A stretch of DNA of 5,261 nt from Acetobacteraceae bacterium (GCA_947379865.1 CANCOY010000170.1:1-5261), one strand, 5' to 3'; shown: positions 1 through 5,261, counted from the first letter of the stretch. The notes: a model not told the origin generated them from the sequence alone. Program-made: numbers and translations.

Positions 1-1517
1 TGCGAATTACCCCCCGCTTTTGCGGATTTTTTCTCCTTCCGCCCTGTCATGGGGATGCCCGCCTTGCGGCTGCCGTGTTTGGCGGCAATTTCGCGGGCTG
101 CCTCTCTGTGGTCCGCCCCCTTGCGCAAGGCATAGAGCGCATCGCGCGCCGCCTTCGCGGCTGCGGTGTGCTCCACGATGGGCGGGGGATAGGGCAGGCC
201 CGCCGCCCCGGGCCAGCGCCAGGGCTCGTGGAGGAAGGCATCCGGCACGGCGTCGAGTTCAGGTACATAAGCGCGCACGAAGGCGCCGGTGGGATCCTGA
301 TCCATGCCCTGTTTGACGGGGTTGTAGACCCGCATGGTGTTGATACCCGTGGTGCCCGATTGCATCTGCACCTGCGACCAATGGATGCCCGGCTCGTAAT
401 CCACAAACTGCCGCGCCAGATGCAGGCCGCTGGCCCGCCACGGCAGCCACAGATGATAGCTGGCGAACGACATCAACATCGCGCGCATGCGAAAATTGAT
501 CCAGCCATGCTGATCCAGTGCCCGCATGCAGGCGTCCACAAAGGGAAACCCCGTCTGGCCTTCACACCAGGCGGCCAGCCGCGCCGGATCGGCAACATCG
601 GGCCGCATGCCATCATAGGCGCGGTGGAGGTTTTCGAATTCAAGGCGCGGCTCGTCCTCGAGCTTTTGCATGAAGTGGCAATGCCAGTGCTGCCGCCCCA
701 TGAAGGAAATCAGCGACGCGCGCCAGCTCTTCGATGCGGGGTCATCCAGATGGCTGATCGCACGCAGGCGCTCGGCACTGGCCTGCGCCACCTCCCGCAG
801 GGAAAGCGTGCCCCAGGTCAGATGCGGCGATAGCCGTGAACAGGCATCAAATGCGGTAACCGGGCTCGACATCTGAAAGCGGTAATTGCGGCCGCGCGCG
901 CCCAGAAAACTCTTGAGCGTCTTGAGCGCGGCGGCTCGCCCGCCAGGCTGGCGATCCGGACAGGGATCGGGAGACAGGCCAAGTTCTGACCCTGTTGGAA
1001 TATGGGTTGGCCATGCGCCTTGAAGGGGCTGCAGCGCGGCCGGTGGTGCAACAAGGGGCTCGGCCATGGTGCGGCCCCATGACTTGGCCCAGCCATTGCG
1101 CGACTTCAGGCGCCGGACGACCCCGAACTGGCGCGGCTCATGCCATGCAATGCCTTCGTTCCTCGCCCAGGCCGCCACAGCCAGATCGCGCGCAAAGGTC
1201 CAGCCATTGCCTGTTTCCTCGTGGCTCCACAAACCTGCAATGCCATGCTGCCGGTGAAGACGCTGCAGGATTGAGACCGCCTCACCCTGCAGGATGCAGA
1301 GCGGCTGGCCAAGCGCTGCCAGCGCCTGCTGCAGTTCACCAAGGCTCTCCGCCGCAAAGGCCCATTGCCGGCCTGATGCGTCGGGCTGCGCCCAGAGTTC
1401 GGGCTCAACAATGTAGAGGGGCAAAACCGGGCCACACTGTGCCGCTTCAAACAGCGGGCGATGATCGGCGATGCGCAGATCGCGCTTGAACCAGACGATG
1501 TTCAGAGGCTGGTTCAT
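1..1517 (-). CDS. Photolyase/cryptochrome family flavoprotein, two-domain, 3' end cut by window edge
   Basis: Likely a cytosolic FAD flavoprotein for light-driven DNA repair or blue-light sensing. The minus-strand frame from ATG 1517 stays open for 505 codons to the window edge, so only a few C-terminal residues should be missing (family members are about 500-520 aa). Residues 4-20 (LNIVWFKRDLRIADHR) are the canonical start of the antenna alpha/beta domain, which runs to about residue 155. The FAD-binding domain covers about 195-485, with RGRNYRFQ, SRLSPHLTWG (227-236), HWHCHF (277-282), TGFPFVDACMR, GWINFRMR and YNPVKQG (398-404). The motif SGTTGIN marks a divergent subgroup rather than the classical PhrB type. 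Aligned to E. coli PhrB, W277, W316, W338, R344, W359 and D372 are kept, while E274, W306, N341, N378, W382 and W384 are replaced. Its ATG overlaps the stop of the upstream gene (ATGA), so translation is probably coupled. The family is certain; repair activity and substrate (CPD, 6-4, ssDNA) are not. Confidence 0.95.
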   Translation of the reverse strand, partial: MNQPLNIVWFKRDLRIADHRPLFEAAQCGPVLPLYIVEPELWAQPDASGRQWAFAAESLGELQQALAALGQPLCILQGEAVSILQRLHRQHGIAGLWSHEETGNGWTFARDLAVAAWARNEGIAWHEPRQFGVVRRLKSRNGWAKSWGRTMAEPLVAPPAALQPLQGAWPTHIPTGSELGLSPDPCPDRQPGGRAAALKTLKSFLGARGRNYRFQMSSPVTAFDACSRLSPHLTWGTLSLREVAQASAERLRAISHLDDPASKSWRASLISFMGRQHWHCHFMQKLEDEPRLEFENLHRAYDGMRPDVADPARLAAWCEGQTGFPFVDACMRALDQHGWINFRMRAMLMSFASYHLWLPWRASGLHLARQFVDYEPGIHWSQVQMQSGTTGINTMRVYNPVKQGMDQDPTGAFVRAYVPELDAVPDAFLHEPWRWPGAAGLPYPPPIVEHTAAAKAARDALYALRKGADHREAAREIAAKHGSRKAGIPMTGRKEKKSAKAGGNS

Positions 1518-2710
1518 ATCAGGCCGCTCTCACGCAGCAAGGCCGGGATCTTCTCCTTGAAGGGGAAGAAACCCTTTTTGGCATGGGGCCAGAACCTGCT
1601 GTCCCAGGCACGGCGCTTTTGTACCAGCGTGATGCCAGCAGTTGCAAGGCTTGGCGCCAGCCGCGCCAAGGCGTCCGCCACCGGGCCCACGGGAGCATAA
1701 GGGGTGACGATCTGCCTGGCCCCTGAAACAGCCGCCGCATCAATCAATGTCTGTGCATCAAGCCGCTCGATCAGATGGGCCGGGCACCCGAAATGCGCAC
1801 GTGCACGTATGGCCGTGTCTGCGGCGGCGGTGCCAACAAAATGCTGCGCGCCATCCCCCCACAGCAGGCCGGGATCCGCCGCAACAAGAACGGAGCGGAT
1901 ATCGAGGCTGCCGCCAAAAACCGCTTCCGGGTGCATATCCTCGTGGGTGACCAGCAGCAGTGATGGCCGACCGGGGTCATGGGGGGCAGGCTCTGGCAGG
2001 GTCTGGGCCGCTGCAACGGGCTCTTGCGTCAACGCGATGGCTTCCCGCGCCAGACCCTTGGGGGCGAAGCGGCCATTGGTGTGCCGCGCGATATTATCCT
2101 CGGTGGCGAGATAGGTTTTGCCCGGCGTCTGCAAGCCCGCAACCCAGCGCCACGACAATGTATTGCTCGCCGCATCCGCATCGAGCAGGTGACGCAGAAA
2201 GAAATCCGCCCCCAGCGACCAGGGCAGGCGCAGCGTGAAGATCCAGATTGAGGCGAACCACATGCGGGCGTGATTATGCAGATAACCCGTCTCTACAAGT
2301 TCGCGCGCCCAATCGTCAAACCCATCAATGCCGGTGCAACCTGTCTCGGCGGCGGTGAGGGCGCGGGCCGCGGGAAAGCTGTCACGCTGGCGATCACGCT
2401 CTTCCAGAAAGTGCGCCCAGACAGAGGGGCGCATCTCAAGCCAGCCCTTCCAATAGGTGCGCCACAGCACCTCCTGCACAAACTTCTCAGCGGCCTGAAA
2501 ATCATGTTGGGCCAGCACCTGGGCCACGACCTCGGTCTCATCGATCAGGCGGTAGCGCACAAAAGGAGACAGCCGCGACACGGCACCGGGCAGATCCGGC
2601 CCCGCGTCCGTATTGCGCCCCGCCTCATAGCGCCGACCGGCGCCGGGCACGAACCGGACCAGCCGGGCAAGTGCCGCGTCACGGGAGGGAGGAAACGTTG
2701 AGGCAACCAT
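1514..2710 (-). CDS. Short photolyase-like FAD-binding protein with C-terminal alpha/beta domain
   Basis: Photolyase-superfamily protein lacking the usual N-terminal antenna domain. From ATG 2710 it has 398 aa. The FAD-binding domain fills about residues 8-220: RLSPFVRYR (46-54), EVLWR (80-84), HNHAR (145-149), LPW ending at W164, DADAASN (177-183) and WRW (187-189), then a conserved-looking stretch at 197-215 (GKTYLAT..NIARHTNGRF). Aligned to E. coli PhrB it keeps E274, W277, R278, N341, R344, W359, D372, N378, W382 and W384 equivalents, so flavin binding and photoreduction look feasible; W306 is not evident. Residues about 248-398 form a second alpha/beta domain discussed in the findings. 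An in-frame ATG at 2758 would give 414 aa, but it has no clear ribosome site, whereas 2710 is preceded by GGGGTGA and overlaps an upstream stop (TGATG). The stop overlaps the next photolyase gene by 4 bp. Known short photolyase-like proteins have been linked to repair of UV lesions in single-stranded DNA; for this protein that is inference. Confidence 0.92.
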   Translation of the reverse strand: MVASTFPPSRDAALARLVRFVPGAGRRYEAGRNTDAGPDLPGAVSRLSPFVRYRLIDETEVVAQVLAQHDFQAAEKFVQEVLWRTYWKGWLEMRPSVWAHFLEERDRQRDSFPAARALTAAETGCTGIDGFDDWARELVETGYLHNHARMWFASIWIFTLRLPWSLGADFFLRHLLDADAASNTLSWRWVAGLQTPGKTYLATEDNIARHTNGRFAPKGLAREAIALTQEPVAAAQTLPEPAPHDPGRPSLLLVTHEDMHPEAVFGGSLDIRSVLVAADPGLLWGDGAQHFVGTAAADTAIRARAHFGCPAHLIERLDAQTLIDAAAVSGARQIVTPYAPVGPVADALARLAPSLATAGITLVQKRRAWDSRFWPHAKKGFFPFKEKIPALLRESGLI

Positions 2711-2829
2711 CAGCCCGGATTCACCCCTTGCACGCAAGTGCGCTTGTTCATTGGGCATGGCGCAGCTTGCGTGGCTTGCAGGCCCTGCCCCGGGCGCTTC
2801 TGGGCGATGTTCATCAGGCCCATGCTCAC
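2710..2829 (-). other. Possible short leader ORF (39 codons) between RES gene and photolyase-like gene
   Basis: A minus-strand frame opens at GTG 2829 (or ATG 2823) and ends at TGA 2712-2710, which overlaps the 2710 ATG of the next gene as TGATG. The predicted peptide begins MSMGLMNIAQKRPG when the GTG is read as Met. It also lies in the same frame as the RES gene, downstream of that gene's TGA. I do not recognise it and no strong ribosome site precedes it. It may be a coupling leader, a gene remnant, or chance. The rest of the gap 2711-2868 shows no hairpin followed by a T tract, so I see no terminator between the RES gene and the photolyase-like genes. Confidence 0.2.
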
Positions 2830-2868
2830 GGACTTAGATGTGGCAGCATCGACATCAAGTGTTGCCGT

Positions 2869-3570
2869 TCACAAAGCCTCGATCACGGGCACCCGTGACC
2901 CCCGCCACGCGGTCCTGATGATGGCGCCTTGCGCCACCGACTGCACAGCATGTGGCCAGAGCGCGACAAGACAGGTTCCACCCTGATTTCGCACCGACGG
3001 ATAAATGATTCCGTTGTGGCCTGCATCACGCGTTTTTCGAGCAAGCATATTGCCGGCCGCATAGCCCGTTTCGCTATCTAGATGCAGACAGTCTGGCCTC
3101 GGAACTACTGTTCGCAAGTCAACATAACTGCCCGCAAAACTCGCCCACATTTCCGACCATTCAATAACCGCATTCCAGTCCTGGACACGCTCCAACTCGC
3201 GGCCGATATGAAATATGACTTCAGAGAGCGACGTCTGCGTCTCAAATGCTGCGTACCATGCGCCCAGACTGTCATCGTTGAACCTGTTGCGCTCTCTGGG
3301 TCTCCAGTAGGCAAAGGCGGCATTGACGAAGTTAGCGTGTGGGCGTCCGCCAGGGAACACGTTAGTGAACAAGGATTGGGCCTGAAGACGGGCGCTGGTG
3401 CCCCCCTCGATCTCAGCGAGGTCCGCAGCCAGTTTCACGAGCGCATCACGCGATAGGTCGGCCAGAGACGGGTCATCAAGGAGAAGATACAGGATGGGAT
3501 CGCGGAGCCGCGCGGTCGAGACCAGCCTCACTGCCCGGGGCACCGCAATGAGCGATATGGGATAGTCCAA
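2869..3570 (-). CDS. RES-domain toxin of an Xre/RES type II toxin-antitoxin system
   Basis: 233 aa, start TTG 3570. RES toxins (for example MbcT of Mycobacterium tuberculosis) degrade cytosolic NAD+ and arrest growth; the name comes from conserved Arg, Glu and Ser residues. Here the core runs about 85-205: RNRFND with R96 as likely catalytic Arg, GAWYAAFET with Y106, SLSEVIFH with E117, and GIIYPSVRN with S192, followed by CLVALWP. All three signature residues are visible, so the toxin looks intact. Residues 1-80 are a helical extension typical of the longer RES subgroup. The TTG follows the antitoxin TGA with no gap, and GGAGG lies 7 nt upstream inside the antitoxin gene, so translation should be coupled and kept below antitoxin levels. 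No in-frame ATG fits better, since a later start would remove conserved N-terminal sequence. Class is confident; the exact reaction (NAD+ hydrolysis or phosphorolysis, or ADP-ribosylation as in some family members) is not readable from sequence. Confidence 0.93.
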   Translation of the reverse strand: MDYPISLIAVPRAVRLVSTARLRDPILYLLLDDPSLADLSRDALVKLAADLAEIEGGTSARLQAQSLFTNVFPGGRPHANFVNAAFAYWRPRERNRFNDDSLGAWYAAFETQTSLSEVIFHIGRELERVQDWNAVIEWSEMWASFAGSYVDLRTVVPRPDCLHLDSETGYAAGNMLARKTRDAGHNGIIYPSVRNQGGTCLVALWPHAVQSVAQGAIIRTAWRGSRVPVIEAL

Positions 3571-4011
3571 TCAAAGACCTCCGCGCAGAGCATCGATGTA
3601 GCGGCGGATGTCGATCATCCCCGGAATGCCACGCTCGATCATGGCCTCAATGGGCGTCAGGTTGCCAAAGAGAGGGCCGACGTTACGCAGGCGCACCCAT
3701 CGATCCGCCATGTCATCCGCAAAAAGGAGGTGGAGGCCCTTGAACACCCCTATCAAGGCGGATACCCGCATCATCTGGTCCTGTGAAAGGGTTTGCGACC
3801 AGCTGTTGGCCTTGACGCGGTCCCAGGTGGTTTCAGAAACGCCCACCAAGGCGGCGCCCTCGGTTCCCGTCAGACGCCAGGCGCGAGCGAGGTTCCTGAG
3901 GGCGATCAAGGCGGCGGGGCTCAGCCGGTCCCGATCAGCCTTTGAGCTGAAAGTCTGGAGGTGTCCGGTTTCAGTCGGCGCGGCGCCCGTCACAAGGTTC
4001 ATCTCAGACAT
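3571..4011 (-). CDS. Xre/MbcA/ParS-type antitoxin (DUF2384 toxin-binding domain)
   Basis: 146 aa antitoxin that should bind and block the RES toxin encoded directly downstream and repress its own promoter. Residues 31-67 look like a helix-turn-helix (ALRNLARAWRLTGTEGAALV, then VSETTWDRVK). Residues about 80-146 form the toxin-binding domain, with ALIGVFKGLHLLF, DRWVRLRN, PLFGNLTPIEAMIERG and the C-terminal YIDALRGGL; in solved Xre/RES complexes this C-terminal part sits at the toxin active site. The start ATG 4011 is chosen because GGAGG lies 8 nt upstream (4020-4024) and the protein then has family-typical length; an upstream ATG at 4092 would place the promoter and palindromic operator inside the gene and adds a non-homologous-looking 27 residues. 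Gene order antitoxin then toxin, with abutting ends, is standard for this system. Confidence 0.93.
   Translation of the reverse strand: MSEMNLVTGAAPTETGHLQTFSSKADRDRLSPAALIALRNLARAWRLTGTEGAALVGVSETTWDRVKANSWSQTLSQDQMMRVSALIGVFKGLHLLFADDMADRWVRLRNVGPLFGNLTPIEAMIERGIPGMIDIRRYIDALRGGL
3578..3582 (-). promoter_or_regulatory. Shine-Dalgarno of the RES toxin, inside the antitoxin gene
   Basis: The minus strand reads GGAGG in the CGC GGA GGT codons of the antitoxin C-terminus, 7 nt before TTG 3570. It decides the toxin start in favour of the non-ATG codon and ties toxin translation to ribosomes finishing the antitoxin. Confidence 0.75.
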
Positions 4012-4018
4012 TGCAAGA

Positions 4019-4026
4019 TCCTCCCT
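4019..4026 (-). promoter_or_regulatory. Shine-Dalgarno of the antitoxin
   Basis: The minus strand reads AGGGAGGA; its GGAGG core is 8 nt upstream of ATG 4011. This fixes the antitoxin start over the in-frame ATG at 4092, which has no comparable site. It is the strongest ribosome site seen in the window. Confidence 0.8.
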
Positions 4027-4032
4027 GCAAGC

Positions 4033-4061
4033 AATATAAGCACCATTTGACCACACGTCGA
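4033..4061 (-). promoter_or_regulatory. Putative sigma-70-type promoter of the antitoxin-toxin operon
   Basis: On the minus strand TCGACG (4061-4056, 4 of 6 matches to TTGACA) and TATATT (4038-4033, 5 of 6 to TATAAT) are separated by 17 bp. Transcription would begin near 4026, giving a short leader that starts around the ribosome site. The operator repeats overlap both the -35 element and the spacer, which fits repression by the antitoxin. Confidence 0.5.
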
Positions 4062-4076
4062 GCACCATCTGGTGCT
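4039..4076. promoter_or_regulatory. Putative Xre antitoxin operator: palindrome plus phased half-site
   Basis: A perfect inverted repeat AGCACCA-TC-TGGTGCT occupies 4061-4076. A second copy of its left arm, AGCACCAT, lies at 4039-4046, exactly 22 bp away (about two helical turns), without a matching right arm. The repeats sit on the predicted -35 and spacer of the antitoxin promoter. Autorepression by the Xre antitoxin, alone or with toxin, is known for this family; the specific site is my inference. Confidence 0.65.
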
Positions 4077-4237
4077 GATTGTCGCGCACCACAGGCCTGA
4101 AGCGGCCGTGCCCCGGCGCACTGATTTCGGCCGAGGCCCAAGGCCCGTATGAGCAATTGGCACGGGCTCGCTAACCCCCTTTGAAACCAAAGGAAATTCC
4201 ACCGCACGACGGGGCCGCTGATGATTTTTGGTTGGGA

Positions 4238-4251
4238 TGGTGGCGGAGGGG
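4238..4251 (-). other. tRNA 3'-end-like fragment, possible attachment-site core
   Basis: The minus strand reads CCCCTCCGCCACCA, the shape of a tRNA acceptor 3' strand with CCA. No T-arm (TTCGA-type loop) precedes it, so it is not a whole tRNA gene. Since the adjacent integrase is of a family that targets tRNA and tmRNA 3' ends, this may be a duplicated att core; 14 bp can also arise by chance. Confidence 0.25.
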
Positions 4252-4272
4252 ATGTCCGTATAACTCTTGTCT

Positions 4273-4284
4273 ATGGGCGCCCAT
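4273..4284. repeat. 12-bp perfect palindrome
   Basis: ATGGGCGCCCAT is fully self-complementary and lies about 135 bp upstream of the integrase start, next to the AT-rich patch. It could be a binding site for a dimeric regulator of the integrase; no regulator gene is in view. Confidence 0.4.
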
Positions 4285-4373
4285 CACAGTCTCATAAATG
4301 GCTTATTTATTGGGTTTTTTGAGAGCCTCTGTCCACGCTGACCCACGCCAGACCCGTTGCATCCCAATACTAG

Positions 4374-4395
4374 TTGGGGGTAGATTTGGGGGTAG
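4374..4395 (+). repeat. Two direct repeats TTGGGGGTAG, 12-bp period, upstream of integrase
   Basis: TTGGGGGTAG occurs at 4374-4383 and again at 4386-4395, with 2 bp between. The repeats end 23 bp before the integrase ATG. Integrases with an N-terminal arm-binding domain use short direct repeats near the attachment site as arm-type sites, so these are candidates for that, or for autoregulation of the integrase. Function is inferred from position. Confidence 0.5.
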
Positions 4396-4418
4396 GATCT
4401 CCAGCCCAAGGCTCATTC

Positions 4419-5261
4419 ATGCACAAGCTCAACTCCGTCAAGGTCCGGAATGCCGTCCATCCCGGCAGGGGAAGCCCCGGCCCATTCGACATCGGCGATG
4501 GAGGCGGGCTCTACCTTCAGGTCACGCTGAGCGGCAGCAAAAGCTGGCTCTACAAGTACCAGCTTAAAAGGAAGCCAAGGGAAATGGGCCTAGGCTCCGC
4601 CGATGCCGACGGCAATGGCGGCCTGAGCCTCAAAGAGGCCCGGGAGGCGGCCGCGGCGGCTCGGAAGCTGAGAAGTCAGGGTATCGACCCGATAGACGCT
4701 CGGAACACGGCCAGGGCGCAGAAACAGCTCGCTACGGAGCGGGCTGAGGGCAGGACCTTCAGAACCGCAGCAGAACGGTACATCGACACCCAGAGGGCGG
4801 GATGGCGCAATGCCAAGCATGCAGCCCAATGGCTATCCACGCTTGAACGGTATGTTTTCCCAAGCATCGGGGACCGTGATGTTGCCGATATCGGCGTGGA
4901 GGATGTAATCGCCATTCTGAAGCCGATCTGGGAGAAGATCCCGGAGACGGCATCACGGGTACGACAACGGATTGAGGCGACGCTGGATTATACCGCTGCC
5001 CCGTCCCGGCGCTGGCGCTCAACCGAGAACCCGGCCCGCTGGAAGGGCTTACTGGAGCATGAGCTACCCCCCGCATCGAAGGTAAAGAAGGTCCGCCATC
5101 ACCCCTCTTTGCCATGGCAGCAGGCACCCGAATTCGTGAAGGCTCTGCAGGGACGAGACGGAGTGGCAGCCCTTGTTGCCCAGTTTGTGATCCTGACAGC
5201 CTGCCGGACGGGCGAGGCGCGGCAGGCGACTTGGAATGAGATCGACCTTGAGAAGGCAATC
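4419..5261 (+). CDS. Tyrosine recombinase/integrase, P4 type (DUF4102 arm-binding), 3' end cut by window edge
   Basis: Site-specific recombinase that would integrate and excise a mobile element. The frame from ATG 4419 is open for 281 codons to the window edge; whole proteins of this family are about 400 aa, so roughly the last third, with the catalytic HxxR and Tyr, is not visible. Residues 2-100 form the arm-binding domain: KLNSVKVRNA, DIGDGGGLYLQV, GSKSWLYKYQL, REMGLGS, then SLKEAREAAAAARKL and GIDPIDAR. Residues about 113-210 are the core-binding helical domain (RTFRTAAERYID to ENPARWKG). The catalytic domain starts near 228 (HHPSLPW), and TACRTGEARQATWNEIDL (260-277) carries the first catalytic arginine, R263. 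The start matches the family's usual beginning; only a weak AAGG lies 7 nt upstream. In-frame TTG codons at 4374 and 4386 are possible but would add atypical residues. The gene diverges from the toxin-antitoxin operon. Confidence 0.95.
   Translation, partial: MHKLNSVKVRNAVHPGRGSPGPFDIGDGGGLYLQVTLSGSKSWLYKYQLKRKPREMGLGSADADGNGGLSLKEAREAAAAARKLRSQGIDPIDARNTARAQKQLATERAEGRTFRTAAERYIDTQRAGWRNAKHAAQWLSTLERYVFPSIGDRDVADIGVEDVIAILKPIWEKIPETASRVRQRIEATLDYTAAPSRRWRSTENPARWKGLLEHELPPASKVKKVRHHPSLPWQQAPEFVKALQGRDGVAALVAQFVILTACRTGEARQATWNEIDLEKAI

Larger units (their letters stand above)
4077..4418. other. Noncoding region between toxin-antitoxin operon and integrase
   Basis: No convincing gene lies here. 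It holds several small symmetric elements: GCCCGT...ACGGGC (4143-4148 with 4162-4167), CCTTTG-AAAC-CAAAGG (4178-4193), the 12-bp palindrome ATGGGCGCCCAT (4273-4284), ATAAAT-GGCTT-ATTTAT (4294-4310) and a T6 run at 4315-4320. There is a tRNA-3'-end-like 14-mer at 4238-4251 and direct repeats at 4374-4395. The stretch around 4285-4320 is clearly more AT-rich than the rest of the window, fitting an integrase promoter or attachment region, but no strong promoter match is visible. Confidence 0.6.

Noticed and set aside
14..32. CCGC-TTTT-GCGG followed by ATTTTTT, resembling an intrinsic terminator on the plus strand
   Set aside because: The stem has only 4 bp and the bases lie in the still-open 3' coding part of the minus-strand photolyase. 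A plus-strand gene ending just left of the window cannot be seen.
75..833. Long plus-strand open frame of 252 codons
   Set aside because: It lies entirely opposite the photolyase gene, whose minus-strand product has clear family motifs; the plus-strand product shows no recognisable domain. It is a shadow frame of GC-rich coding DNA.
4012..4092. Longer antitoxin starting at ATG 4092
   Set aside because: It lacks a ribosome site and would include the promoter and palindromic operator in the gene; ATG 4011 has a strong GGAGG at 8 nt.
4178..4193. CCTTTG-AAAC-CAAAGG hairpin as a terminator
   Set aside because: No T tract follows on either strand and no gene ends there; kept only as a small inverted repeat in the noncoding region.
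4237..4320. Complete tRNA gene on the minus strand
   Set aside because: Only the 3'-end-like bases fit; there is no T-loop, anticodon arm or D-arm pattern upstream.
4298..4567. Plus-strand open frame of 89 codons beginning in the AT-rich patch
   Set aside because: Most of it overlaps the integrase in another frame, and its product has no recognisable feature or ribosome site.
4759..5259. Minus-strand open frame of 166 codons
   Set aside because: It is opposite the integrase gene, whose domains are clear, and its low-complexity Ser/Pro/Arg composition is typical of a shadow frame.

Overview
The window is GC-rich and densely coded, and its proteins look alphaproteobacterial. The photolyase-type genes and the P4-type integrase both read like relatives from Rhodobacterales, Caulobacterales or Hyphomonadaceae; this placement is inferred from protein style, not from a marker gene. 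There are five well-supported genes, two of them cut by the window edges, and no intact RNA gene or CRISPR array.

Left part, minus strand (1-2710): two genes of the photolyase/cryptochrome superfamily overlap by 4 bp (ATGA). The upstream one is a short photolyase-like protein. It starts directly with the FAD-binding catalytic domain, keeps the E. coli PhrB-type active-site residues, and carries after that domain an alpha/beta domain that may be a relocated antenna domain. The downstream one has the normal order (antenna domain, then FAD domain), but most of its classical electron-transfer and substrate residues are replaced. The two were probably made together and may act together in light-dependent DNA repair or light sensing.

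Middle part, minus strand (2869-4011): a complete type II toxin-antitoxin module of the Xre/RES class. The antitoxin gene comes first. The RES toxin gene follows with no gap, starting at a TTG right after the antitoxin stop codon and using a Shine-Dalgarno that lies inside the antitoxin gene. In front of the antitoxin is a sigma-70-like promoter overlaid by an inverted repeat plus one extra half-site two helical turns away, an obvious candidate autoregulatory operator.

Right part (4077-5261): a noncoding stretch of about 340 bp with palindromes, a tRNA-3'-end-like 14-mer and two direct repeats, followed by the 5' part of a plus-strand tyrosine integrase gene of the P4/DUF4102 type that runs off the window. 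This looks like the edge of an integrated element extending to the right. The toxin-antitoxin module lies just outside the suspected boundary, or is an accessory cargo gene pair of an older insertion. Whether the photolyase pair is core or accessory cannot be told from this window.
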